This document shows positions 25,305 to 33,145 of a stretch of 64,000 bases of DNA, one piece after another; the first letter of the stretch is position 1; every line of letters starts with the position of its first letter. The stretch is from positions 620,001-684,000 of the forward strand of contig OZ220727.1 of the NCBI GenBank assembly GCA_965116865.1. Reading direction: 5' to 3'. The notes beneath the pieces were generated by a model, which was given only the letters and a program-made list of their open reading frames with translations, made no database searches and was not told the origin of the DNA. Made by a program: the position numbers and the translations under genes. Source of the stretch: Aldehydirespirator sp965116865 (GTDB lineage: Bacteria > Actinomycetota > Acidimicrobiia > Acidimicrobiales > Aldehydirespiratoraceae).

Positions 25305-25778
25305 ATGGCGTCTACGCCGTGCCCGGCCTGCGGTCGCAGCAACCGTCGCCGGGCTGGTGCCTGCGCGTCCTGCGGGTCGCTTCCGGCGCCCGACGACGCC
25401 ACCACCGAGCACCGGGCCGTCCAGCCCGATCCCTCTCCGGGAACGGTGCAGGTGGACAGATCGGCCTTCGGTCGCCATCAGGGTCTATTCGTCGTCAATC
25501 AGGGCTCCAAGGCCGGCGCCCGCTACGCGCTCGACTCCGACGTCGTGTCAGTCGGCCGCGATCCCTGCAGCGACATCTTCCTAGACGACGTCACGGTCTC
25601 GCGCCGCCACGCCGAAGTGGCCAGGGACGGGGCCCGGTACTCGATCCGCGACGTCGGCTCGCTGAACGGGACCTACGTCAACCGCCGGCTCGTCGATCAG
25701 GGCGAGCTCAACGAGGGCGACGAGGTCCAGATCGGGAAGTTCAAGCTGGTGTTCGTCCATGGGACGTCGCCGCGGTGA
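25305..25778 (+). CDS. garA: FHA-domain regulator, GarA homologue with N-terminal zinc ribbon
   Basis: 157 residues. The FHA domain (residues ~60-150) binds phosphothreonine and shows SVGRDPCSDIFLDDVTVSRR, GSLNGTYVNRR and EVQIGKFKLVF, close to mycobacterial GarA. GarA binds and regulates KGD and glutamate dehydrogenase. Here the N-terminus is a CxxC...CxxC ribbon (CPACG at 6-10, CASCG at 20-24) instead of the ETTSVF phosphorylation motif used by PknB/PknG. The only Thr cluster is DATTEH. So the on/off switch may differ. It overlaps the next gene by 4 nt. Confidence 0.85.
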   Translation: MASTPCPACGRSNRRRAGACASCGSLPAPDDATTEHRAVQPDPSPGTVQVDRSAFGRHQGLFVVNQGSKAGARYALDSDVVSVGRDPCSDIFLDDVTVSRRHAEVARDGARYSIRDVGSLNGTYVNRRLVDQGELNEGDEVQIGKFKLVFVHGTSPR

Positions 25779-26641
25779 GCCGCTCCTACCGGTCCATCGG
25801 CGAAGTGCTCTCGATGCTCGCGGAGGAGCACCCCGATCTGACGGTCTCCAAGATCCGGTTCCTGGAGAGCCAGGGCCTGATCGACCCGCCGCGCACTCCC
25901 TCCGGCTACCGCAAGTTCTTCGAGGCCGACGTCGAGCGCCTCAGCTGGGTGCTGATCCAGCAGCGCGACCACTTCCTGCCGCTCAAGGAGATCAAGCGCC
26001 GCATCGCTGCGGGGGCGGTGGACAGAGACGAGCCGCCTGACCCCGCCGGCTCCGGGGCCGGGGCCGGGGCCGAGCCCTCGACCCCGTCGCTGTTCACCGC
26101 TCGGCTGGGACCTGGCGTGTCCGGGGAGGTCGCTGGCGAGGCGACTGCGGAGGCCGGGACCGCGCGGCACGGCTCGGTCAGTCTCACAGCGGCCGGTTTG
26201 GCCGAGGCCGTCGGCATCGACGTCGACCACATAGCCGAGCTGCAGCGGCTCGGCATCATCGTCCCAGCTGAGGGACGGTCTGGCTCCAGTGGCTCCGGTG
26301 GCGACGATGGCGCAGATCCGCTGTACGACCATGTTGCGCTGGTGACGGCGCGGACGGTGGCGGCGCTGGCCGACCACGGAATTCCGGCCCGTAATCTGAG
26401 AATGTTCAAGATGGCCGCCGACCGCGAGGCCGGCGTCTACGAGCAGCTGCTGGGAGCAGCGATCGCCCGACGCGACACGGAGCGACTGCGCGTCGAGCTG
26501 GTGGAGATCGTGGACCTGGCCGAGTCGCTCCGGAGGCTGCTTCTGCAACGGGCCCTCCAAGCCCATCTGTGCCCGCAGGCCGGCCCGGTGGGCGGTCGCC
26601 AGGACGATCGAGGCGGCGATGTCGGTCAAGGCGGTCGGTGA
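25775..26641 (+). CDS. ftsR: MerR-family regulator (FtsR / Rv1828-like)
   Basis: 288 residues. GTG at 25775 overlaps the garA stop (GTGA). The N-terminal winged-helix MerR domain reads YRSIGEVLSMLAEEHPDLTV, SKIRFLESQGLI and PSGYRKFF. A Gly/Ala-rich linker (~85-135) precedes a second domain with SLTAAGLAEAVGIDVDHIAE, and the C-terminus is helical. The gene order gcvH-garA-this gene matches Rv1826-1828, where the third gene is FtsR, a regulator linked to cell division. Its role here is by analogy. Confidence 0.85.
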   Translation: MSRSYRSIGEVLSMLAEEHPDLTVSKIRFLESQGLIDPPRTPSGYRKFFEADVERLSWVLIQQRDHFLPLKEIKRRIAAGAVDRDEPPDPAGSGAGAGAEPSTPSLFTARLGPGVSGEVAGEATAEAGTARHGSVSLTAAGLAEAVGIDVDHIAELQRLGIIVPAEGRSGSSGSGGDDGADPLYDHVALVTARTVAALADHGIPARNLRMFKMAADREAGVYEQLLGAAIARRDTERLRVELVEIVDLAESLRRLLLQRALQAHLCPQAGPVGGRQDDRGGDVGQGGR

Positions 26642-26787
26642 GGTTGGAGGATCGGTGAGCGGGACAAATGTCGGGGCGCGTTCGCGGGTCGGCGTCGTCG
26701 GTCGGCGGGCCGGTGAGGGTGGCGGGCCGGCGACCGGGTAGCCGGCCCGGACGGAAGGGGCGCCGCCTCGCTGTGCCGGGCTCGGAC

Positions 26788-27420
26788 ATGCCCGCGGCCG
26801 CGTTGAGCGCGGCTCCGTCCGGGGCTCTGGCGACGGCCGAGCCGCGTGTGCTGCTCAGCGCGGCGCAGATCGACGGGATCGTCGCCCGCCTCGCTTCGGA
26901 GATGTCGGCCCGGTATCCCGGCGGCGTTGTGCTGATCGGAGTGCTGCGTGGCAGCGTCCCGTTCCTGGCCGACCTTGCCAGAGCCATGACTGTTCCCGTG
27001 AGCGTGGACTTCATCGCCGTCACGCCCTATACCCCCCACTCGGGCCGTGTGCGTCTGCTCAAGGATCTCGACATCGACGTCGCCGGCCTTCACGCCGTGA
27101 TCGTCGAGGACATCGTCGACACCGGGCTCAGCACCGCTTTCCTGCATTCCGAGATCCGGCGCCGCCGGCCCCGCTCGGTCGCCGTATGCACGCTGTTGGA
27201 TCGGCGGATCCGGCGGGTGGTGCCGGTAGAAATCGACTTCGCGGGCGCCGAGGTGTCCGACTCGTTCGTGATCGGCTTCGGACTCGACCACGAGGGCCGC
27301 TACCGCAATCTGCGGCTGGTGGCAACGGCCGACATGGAGTTGCTCGCCGCCGACCCCGACGCCTACGTTCCGGTCTTCTACGGATCGGACGCGGTGGCGG
27401 CGCCAAGCCGAACAGACTGA
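26788..27420 (+). CDS. hpt: Hypoxanthine-guanine phosphoribosyltransferase
   Basis: 210 residues from ATG 26788; the frame is open further upstream but that part is Gly/Arg-rich and untypical. The enzyme makes IMP or GMP from base and PRPP. Motifs: VVLIGVLRGSVPFLADLARA, VDFIAVTPY, the PRPP loop VIVEDIVDTGLS, VAVCTLLDRR, and VSDSFVIGFGLDHEGRYRNL. It is inserted between ftsR and the DUF151 gene relative to the mycobacterial order. Its stop codon lies in the seed of the 69-bp array that follows. Confidence 0.92.
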   Translation: MPAAALSAAPSGALATAEPRVLLSAAQIDGIVARLASEMSARYPGGVVLIGVLRGSVPFLADLARAMTVPVSVDFIAVTPYTPHSGRVRLLKDLDIDVAGLHAVIVEDIVDTGLSTAFLHSEIRRRRPRSVAVCTLLDRRIRRVVPVEIDFAGAEVSDSFVIGFGLDHEGRYRNLRLVATADMELLAADPDAYVPVFYGSDAVAAPSRTD

Positions 27421-28182
27421 GGCACACGCGCGCCGTGTCCAGTCCCCCTGCGGGCGCTGGACGCGGTGGTGCCAGGCTGAACAGATTGAGGCACACGCGC
27501 GCCGTGTCCAGTCCCCCTGCGGGCGCTGGACGCGGTGGTGCCAGGCTGAACAGATTGAGGCACACGCGCGCCGTGTTCAGTCCCCCTGCGGGCGCTGGAC
27601 GCGGTGGTGCCAGGCTGAACAGATTGAGGCACACGCGCGCCGTGTTCAGTCCCCCTGCGGGCGCTGGACGCGGTGGTGCCAGGCTGAACAGATTGAGGCA
27701 CACGCGCGCCGTGTTCAGTCCCCCTGCGGGCGCTGGACGCGGTGGTGCCAGGCTGAACAGATTGAGGCACACGCGCGCCGTGTTCAGTCCCCCTGCGGGC
27801 GCTGGACGCGGTGGTGCCAGGCTGAACAGATTGAGGCACACGCGCGCCGTGTTCAGTCCCCCTGCGGGCGCTGGACGCGGTGGTGCCAGGCTGAACAGAT
27901 TGAGGCACACGCGCGCCGTGTTCAGTCCCCCTGCGGGCGCTGGACGCGGTGGTGCCAGGCTGAACAGATTGAGGCACACGCGCGCCGTGTTCAGTCCCCC
28001 TGCGGGCGCTGGACGCGGTGGTGCCAGGCTGAACAGATTGAGGCACACGCGCGCCGTGTTCAGTCCCCCTGCGGGCGCTGGACGCGGTGGTGCCAGGCTG
28101 AACAGATTGAGGCACACGCGCGCCGTGTTCAGTCCCCCTGCGGGCGCTGGACGCGGTGGCGGTGCCAGGTCGAACAGACTGA
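27421..28182. repeat. Tandem repeat, 69-bp unit, 11 copies, seeded on the hpt 3' end
   Basis: GGCACACGCGCGCCGTGT starts at 27421 and recurs every 69 bp; the last copy is 3 nt longer. The unit ends with a version of the hpt terminus (GGCTGAACAGATTGA; parental GCCGAACAGACTGA). The period is divisible by 3, so long spurious frames cross it on both strands. 28183-28298 holds no gene. Confidence 0.96.
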
Positions 28183-28298
28183 GGCCGCTCGGTGCGGGCG
28201 TCCCGCGGGCGTCCGCGCGCTCTGATCCGCGGCCGGGCTGTGGAGTGCCGTGTCCGGGCGTTGCCCGGGTCGTCGCGGACACCTGTGCAAGGCCGGGG

Positions 28299-28304
28299 TA
28301 GGAT
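28299..28304 (+). promoter_or_regulatory. -10 box TAGGAT of the DUF151 gene
   Basis: TAGGAT ends 6 nt before ATG 28311; predicted leaderless. Confidence 0.5.
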
Positions 28305-28310
28305 GCTGCC

Positions 28311-28811
28311 ATGGAGCAGATGGAGCTGGTCGGGGTGAGAGTGGAGCTGCCGTCCAATACGCCGATCGTGTTGCTGCGCGAGATGTCGGACGCCGCTCGA
28401 CTGCTGCCCATCTTCATCGGAGCGCCCGAGGCGACCGCCATCGCCGTCGCTCTCGACGGTGTGACGACCCCGAGGCCGATGACCCACGACCTTCTCCGAA
28501 ACGTGCTCGACGAGCTGTCGGCCGACCTTGAGCGGGTGGTGGTGACCGAGCTGCGGGACAAGACGTTCTATGCGGAGCTGCACCTGCAGCGCGACGGCGG
28601 CCGTTTCGTGCTGTCGAGCCGGCCCTCGGATGCCATCGCGCTCGCGGCCCGCACCGGCACGCCTATCTTTGCGGAGGAGGCGGTGATAAAGGAGGCGGGT
28701 TACACCACCGACGGCGTCGCAGTGGCCGGGCAGCAGCAGGCCGAAGAGGTCGTGGAGCAGTTCAAGGAGTTCATCGACTCCGTCTCGCCCGAGGACTTCG
28801 GCAGCCGCTAG
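28311..28811 (+). CDS. DUF151 / bifunctional-nuclease-fold protein (Rv1829-like)
   Basis: 166 residues. The DUF151 (BFN) domain covers most of the protein: MELVGVRVELPSNTPIVLLR, LLPIFIGAPEATAIAVAL, RPMTHDLLRNVLDEL, SSRPSDAIALAARTGTPIFA. Members have been linked to nuclease activity in plants, but bacterial function is unclear. The position between ftsR and a second MerR gene matches Rv1828-Rv1829-Rv1830. The C-terminus is an acidic helix. Confidence 0.9.
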   Translation: MEQMELVGVRVELPSNTPIVLLREMSDAARLLPIFIGAPEATAIAVALDGVTTPRPMTHDLLRNVLDELSADLERVVVTELRDKTFYAELHLQRDGGRFVLSSRPSDAIALAARTGTPIFAEEAVIKEAGYTTDGVAVAGQQQAEEVVEQFKEFIDSVSPEDFGSR

Positions 28812-28876
28812 CGCGCCGAACGGCGCCCTCCGGGCATCCCGCGTCTGGTTGCCGTGGAAGGCCCGGCGCGGGGTTG

Positions 28877-28905
28877 TTGACTCGTGCCCGTCTGAGCCGT
28901 AGAGT
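28877..28905 (+). promoter_or_regulatory. Sigma-A-type promoter TTGACT-17-TAGAGT
   Basis: TTGACT (28877-28882), a 17-nt spacer and TAGAGT (28900-28905). It would start a transcript near 28912, about 180 nt upstream of the second MerR gene. The leader between (TTG/CATTG-rich) contains no open frame I can support. Confidence 0.5.
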
Positions 28906-29093
28906 CTCTACTGGTGACAGCGTCGTAGTTTCGGCGTTGTCATTGCGGTATTGCTGCTGTGATGCCGCTGTGTCCGATACCGCTGTGTCATTGTGGCACC
29001 GTGCCATGGTGGCATTGCCGTTGATTCGCCGGCGCTGGCGGTCGTAGTGGCCGTTGCCCGAGGCGGTCACCGGCTACAGGCAAGGAGCTGCAG

Positions 29094-29597
29094 ATGGAGG
29101 CAACCGAGCACACAGTCCGGGGGTACAGCGCGAGGGTAGCCGCGGAGGTCGTCGGCATCACCTACCGCCAGATCGACTACTGGGCCCGCACCGATCTCGT
29201 GTCGCCCTCGCTGGCACGGGCCTCCGGCAGCGGCAGCCGCCGCCAGTACAGCTACGCCAACCTGCTGGAGCTCAAGGTGATCAAGCGGTTGCTCGACTCG
29301 GGGATCAAGCTGGAGAAGGTCCGGTCGATCTTCGAATACATGCGCAGCGAACTGCAGGAGGACGTCTCTCGGGCCAGCCTCGTGATCGACGGCTACAACG
29401 TCGTGTGCGCCCGCAGCGACGCCGAGTTCATCGACGTGCTCCAGAGAGGCCAGGGAGTGCTCAATGTGCTACCGCTGTCGAGCGTGAAGCAGGCGGTGGA
29501 CGCGGCCATCATCGAATTGCGGCCCGCCGCCGACGAGGGCGCAGACGATGCGGACGAGGCCGCCGACGAGTTCCGGACGGCGGTCGGCGGGTTCTGA
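29094..29597 (+). CDS. MerR-family regulator (Rv1830-like)
   Basis: 167 residues; AAGGAG lies 6 nt upstream of ATG 29094. The MerR winged helix is YSARVAAEVVGITYRQIDYW, ARTDLVSPSL, RRQYSYANLLELKVIKRLLD and GIKLEKVRSIFEYM. The C-terminal half (ASLVIDGYNVVCARSDAEFI, VLNVLPLSSVKQAVDAAI) matches the conserved effector-like part of Rv1830 homologues. It completes the conserved gcvH-garA-merR-DUF151-merR block. Its target genes are unknown. Confidence 0.88.
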   Translation: MEATEHTVRGYSARVAAEVVGITYRQIDYWARTDLVSPSLARASGSGSRRQYSYANLLELKVIKRLLDSGIKLEKVRSIFEYMRSELQEDVSRASLVIDGYNVVCARSDAEFIDVLQRGQGVLNVLPLSSVKQAVDAAIIELRPAADEGADDADEAADEFRTAVGGF

Positions 29598-29754
29598 GCC
29601 GTCGCCTGAGGCCGGGCGGGCGTTCCGTGAGTCCGCAGGAGCCCCGCCGAACGCCGGGCGGTGCCGTGGCCCGGGCGGCTCGCGGTCGATGCGGACAAGA
29701 GCGGGCTGCAGGGTGCAGCGATATGTGGGCGCGCGCATCACCGAGCGGCCTGCG

Positions 29755-30075
29755 ATGACGTTCGCCCATCCCTCTGAGCAGGCTTTCGCCGGCCTGCTCG
29801 ACTCCTACGGGATCCGCTGGGAGTACGAGCCTCGCATGTTCGTGCTCGCGCGGCACTCCGACGGGAACACGGCGTGCGGCTTCACCCCCGACTTCTATCT
29901 GCCCGACTTCGACGTGTACGTGGAGGTGACCACGTTGAGGCAGCAGCTCGTCAGCCGCAAGAAGCAGAAGCTGAGGCTGCTGGCCGAGAGCTACCCGGAT
30001 GTCCGGGTGATGTTCTTGAACCGTCGAGACATGGAGTGGATCGGCCGCAAGTACGGCTTGGCGGTCGCCGCATGA
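29755..30075 (+). CDS. Conserved small protein with a nuclease-like fold motif, function unknown
   Basis: 106 residues, ATG 29755. The pattern SEQAFAGLLDSYGIRWEYEP, GFTPDFYLPDFDVYVEVTTL, SRKKQKLRLLAESYPDVRV resembles the alpha-beta-beta-beta core of PD-(D/E)XK nucleases: Glu in helix 1, Asp in PDFYLPD, an acidic strand YVEVT and a Lys-rich helix. The usual ExK is replaced by EVT, so catalysis is uncertain. The upstream gap (29598-29754) contains a diverged copy of the dispersed hairpin repeat (GCCGTGGCCCGGGCGGC... near 29661). Confidence 0.6.
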   Translation: MTFAHPSEQAFAGLLDSYGIRWEYEPRMFVLARHSDGNTACGFTPDFYLPDFDVYVEVTTLRQQLVSRKKQKLRLLAESYPDVRVMFLNRRDMEWIGRKYGLAVAA

Positions 30076-30157
30076 ACAGGATCGACCCGTCTGTCGAACT
30101 TGGTTCCCGTCCCTTCCGGCGGTGCCCGCGGGCCGTTCGGCCCCTGGCAAGGTCATC

Positions 30158-31249
30158 GTGAACGGCGACAGGGCCGCTCGGTCGCTGCACCAGTCGCCTC
30201 TGCGCTACGTGCATGAGCAGGCCGGGGCCAAGCTGGTGCCCTTCGGCGGCTGGAACATGCCGCTGCTGTACTCCACGGGAACGGTGGCCGAGCACATGGC
30301 CTGCCGCACCGGCGCCGCCATGTTCGACGTGTCGCACCTGGGAACGGTGCGGGTCAGTGGCGTCGGCGCCCATCGGTCCCTGCAGTGGGCGCTGACCAAC
30401 GATCTGGACCGGGCCGGCGTCGGCGCGGCCCAGTACACCCACCTGCTCGACGCCTCGGACGCGTCGGTGCTCGATGACATCATCGTGTGGTGGATCGGAC
30501 CCGAACTGTTCGACGTGATGCCCAACGCATCCAACACGGATCGGGTCGTCGGCGCTCTGCGGGAAGGTTCGGACGACCCGGACATAACGGACGTGACCGC
30601 GGATCGGGCCGTCATTGCCGTCCAGGGTCCCGAGGCACGGGCCCGGATCGCGGCCGCGGGCGGCGAGGAGGCCGCCTCGGTGGGGCGTTTCAAAGTCGTT
30701 TCCGCCCGCTTCGGCGACATCCCGGTCACAGTGGCCGGCACGGGCTACACCGGCGAGGACGGCGTTGAGATGGCCGTCAGCGTAGATGACGCTCCGACGG
30801 TGTGGAGGCGACTGGCCGACGTCGGGGTGTCGCCGGCCGGGCTGGGAGCCCGCGACACCCTGCGACTGGAGGCCGGTCTGCCGCTGCACGGCCATGAGTT
30901 GGGTCCGGGAATCACCCCGTTGCAGGCCGGGCTGGGCTGGGTGGTGCGCTGGGACAAGGGCGACTTCCGTGGTCGGGCAGCGCTGGAGGCCGAGCGCGCG
31001 GCCGGGCCATGGCGGCGGCTGCGCGGCCTGCTGGCGGCCAAGGGCCGTCCTCCCCGCGACGGCTGCACAGTCCGGCGCGGCGACGACAAGGTCGGCGCGG
31101 TCACCAGCGGCAACTTCTCGCCGGTGCTGGGCCGGGGCGTCGCCTTGGCCTTCCTGGCGCCCGAGGTCGGTGTCGGCGACGAGGTGGTCATCGACGTCCG
31201 GGGTCGGGATCTGCCCGCTCGCGTGGTCAAACCGCCTTTCCACCGCTGA
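30158..31249 (+). CDS. gcvT: Glycine cleavage system T protein (aminomethyltransferase)
   Basis: 363 residues from GTG 30158; the frame also has GTG 30122, but the extra 12 residues are untypical. GcvT moves the methylene group from the H protein to tetrahydrofolate. Motifs: FGGWNMPLLYSTGTVAEHMA, MFDVSHLGTVRVSG, AQYTHLLD, IAVQGPEARA, GYTGEDGVEM, LGARDTLRLEAGLPLHGHEL. The length is typical. It is not adjacent to gcvH or gcvP, but all three are within 13 kb. Confidence 0.93.
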   Translation: MNGDRAARSLHQSPLRYVHEQAGAKLVPFGGWNMPLLYSTGTVAEHMACRTGAAMFDVSHLGTVRVSGVGAHRSLQWALTNDLDRAGVGAAQYTHLLDASDASVLDDIIVWWIGPELFDVMPNASNTDRVVGALREGSDDPDITDVTADRAVIAVQGPEARARIAAAGGEEAASVGRFKVVSARFGDIPVTVAGTGYTGEDGVEMAVSVDDAPTVWRRLADVGVSPAGLGARDTLRLEAGLPLHGHELGPGITPLQAGLGWVVRWDKGDFRGRAALEAERAAGPWRRLRGLLAAKGRPPRDGCTVRRGDDKVGAVTSGNFSPVLGRGVALAFLAPEVGVGDEVVIDVRGRDLPARVVKPPFHR

Positions 31250-31284
31250 CTCGCCGCCTTCGACGGTCCGGCCGGCGGCGCAGG

Positions 31285-32391
31285 TCAGGGGCGTTCGGGC
31301 AGAGGCGGCAGCACGTCCACTGCTTGCTGGCGGAGCCAGTGGTCGGCCAGCACCAGCAGGGCCATTGCCTCGACCATGGGCACGGCTCGGGGCAGCACGC
31401 ACGGATCGTGACGGCCCCGGGCGGCCACGGTGACCGCTTCGCCGCCGCGGGTCACGCTCTGCTGCTCCGAAGCGATGGTGGCAGTCGGTTTGAACGCTAC
31501 CCGCAACACGATGTCCTCGCCGTTGGAGATGCCGCCCTGCACGCCGCCGGAGCGGTTCGACACGGTGCGGATCCCGTCGGAGGGGTCCGCTCTGAACGGA
31601 TCGTTGTGGGACAGGCCGGTCAGACGGGTTCCGCTGAAGCCGCTGCCGATCTCGAAACCCTTGGACGCGGGCAGTGACAGCAAGGCGCCGGCCAAAGCCG
31701 CATCGAGTTTGTCGAACACCGGCTCGCCCAGTCCGGCGGGGACGCCCCGGCAGACGCACTCCACGACGCCGCCGAGCGAGTCGCCGTCGTGCCGGGCCTT
31801 GTCGATGGCCTCGACCATCCGGGTTGAGGCCTCGGGGTCGGGGCAGCGGGTCGCAGCGGCCTCCACGTCGGCGAGGGTGACCGCGGTCGGGTCGACGGCC
31901 GCCTCGACGTCCTTCACCGACTGAACCCATCCCAGCACCTCGATGCCGGCCGCGGTGTGCAGCAGCTTGCGGGCGATCGCAGCCGCCGCGACCCGTCCGA
32001 CGGTCTCGCGGGCCGAGGCCCGGCCCCCGCCGGTCCAGTCCCGGAAGCCGTACTTGGCGTCGTAAGTGAAGTCGGCGTGGGAGGGCCGGTAGACGTCGCG
32101 CAGGTGATGGTAGGCCTCTGGGCGGGCGTCGGAGTTGCGAACCAGAATCGCGATCGGGGCGCCGGTGGTGCAACCGCCGAAGACGCCCGACAGCATCTCA
32201 GCGGTGTCCGATTCGTGCCTCTGGGTGACCAGCCTGCTCTGGCCCGGCCGGCGCCGGTCCAGGTCGGCCTGAATGTGTGCGGAGTCGAGTGCCAGCCTGG
32301 GCGGGCAGCCGTCGACCACCACCCCGACGGCGCCGCCGTGCGACTCGCCGAACGTGGTGACCCGGAAGAGGGTGCCGAACGTGCTGGCCAT
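31285..32391 (-). CDS. aroC: Chorismate synthase, proteobacterial-like subtype
   Basis: 368 residues. It converts EPSP to chorismate using reduced FMN. ATG 32391 is chosen by family start (MASTFGTLFRVTTFGESHGG) and by TATGCT 7 nt upstream. Motifs DRRRPGQSRLVTQRHESD, GVFGGCTTGAPIAILVRN, DWTGGGRASARETVGRVAAA and SGGVQGGISNGEDI follow the E. coli AroC pattern. Mycobacterial and streptomycete enzymes start differently (MLRWITAGESHG) and have RRxxGYGRGxR. The gene may have been acquired, or this lineage may simply keep the other subtype. No other aro gene is nearby. Confidence 0.93.
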   Translation of the reverse strand: MASTFGTLFRVTTFGESHGGAVGVVVDGCPPRLALDSAHIQADLDRRRPGQSRLVTQRHESDTAEMLSGVFGGCTTGAPIAILVRNSDARPEAYHHLRDVYRPSHADFTYDAKYGFRDWTGGGRASARETVGRVAAAAIARKLLHTAAGIEVLGWVQSVKDVEAAVDPTAVTLADVEAAATRCPDPEASTRMVEAIDKARHDGDSLGGVVECVCRGVPAGLGEPVFDKLDAALAGALLSLPASKGFEIGSGFSGTRLTGLSHNDPFRADPSDGIRTVSNRSGGVQGGISNGEDIVLRVAFKPTATIASEQQSVTRGGEAVTVAARGRHDPCVLPRAVPMVEAMALLVLADHWLRQQAVDVLPPLPERP

Positions 32392-32398
32392 GGCGTGC

Positions 32399-32404
32399 AG
32401 CATA
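32399..32404 (-). promoter_or_regulatory. -10 box TATGCT of aroC
   Basis: TATGCT on the minus strand ends 7 nt before ATG 32391; predicted leaderless. Confidence 0.45.
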
Positions 32405-32590
32405 CGGACCGCCTTGAAGGGGGACGAGCAACGGGTCTGGATGCGGCGCCTGTACGCAGGATTCGGCGGATGAGTTCCGTCGCATGAAGCCGCTCTGCGG
32501 GCGCCGCGACAGGTCGAGCTCGGCCCCCGCCTCCTGGAGGCTCTGCCGGAGTAGCAGCCCGCACAGTCGATTCTCGCACGCGCTCCGCCC

Positions 32591-33140
32591 AAGAGGCCGA
32601 GCGAATAGGCGGGCCAGTCCGGATCATACGGGCGAGGCCGTGGCCCGAGCGGCCCTCAGGTCGCAGCGAACAAGAGCGGGAATGACACCGCTGCGACACA
32701 ATCGGCTCTCACCTATTCGCGGACGCTCTAAGAGGCCGAGCGAATAGGCGGGCCAGTCCGGATCATACGGGCGAGGCCGTGGCCCGAGCGGCCCTCAGGT
32801 CGCAGCGAACAAGAGCGGGAATGACACCGCTGCGACACAATCGGCTCTCACCTATTCGCGGACGCTCTAAGAGGCCGAGCGAATAGGCGGGCCAGTCCGG
32901 ATCATACGGGCGAGGCCGTGGCCCGAGCGGCCCTCAGGTCGCAGCGAACAAGAGCGGGAATGACACCGCTGCGACACAATCGGCTCTCACCTATTCGCGG
33001 ACGCTCTAAGAGGCCGAGCGAATAGGCGGGAGCGACGCGGCCCATACAGGCGAGGCCGTGGCCCGAGCGGCCCTCAGGTCGCAGCGAACAAGAGCGGGAA
33101 TGACACCGCTGCGACACCACGGACTCTCACCTATTTGCGC
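32591..33140. repeat. Tandem repeat, 139-bp unit, four copies, carrying a dispersed hairpin repeat
   Basis: Units start AAGAGGCCGAGCGAATAGG at 32591, 32730, 32869 and 33008; the fourth differs in its first third and end. Each holds GAGGCCGTGGCCCGAGCGGC, then a 9-bp inverted repeat GTCGCAGCG / CGCTGCGAC around AACAAGAGCGGGAATGACAC. Relatives lie near 18501, 29661 and, inverted, 37861. The period is about twice the usual ~70 bp. The array separates aroC and mtr; 32405-32590 holds no gene I can support. Confidence 0.95.
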
Positions 33141-33145
33141 TTGGG

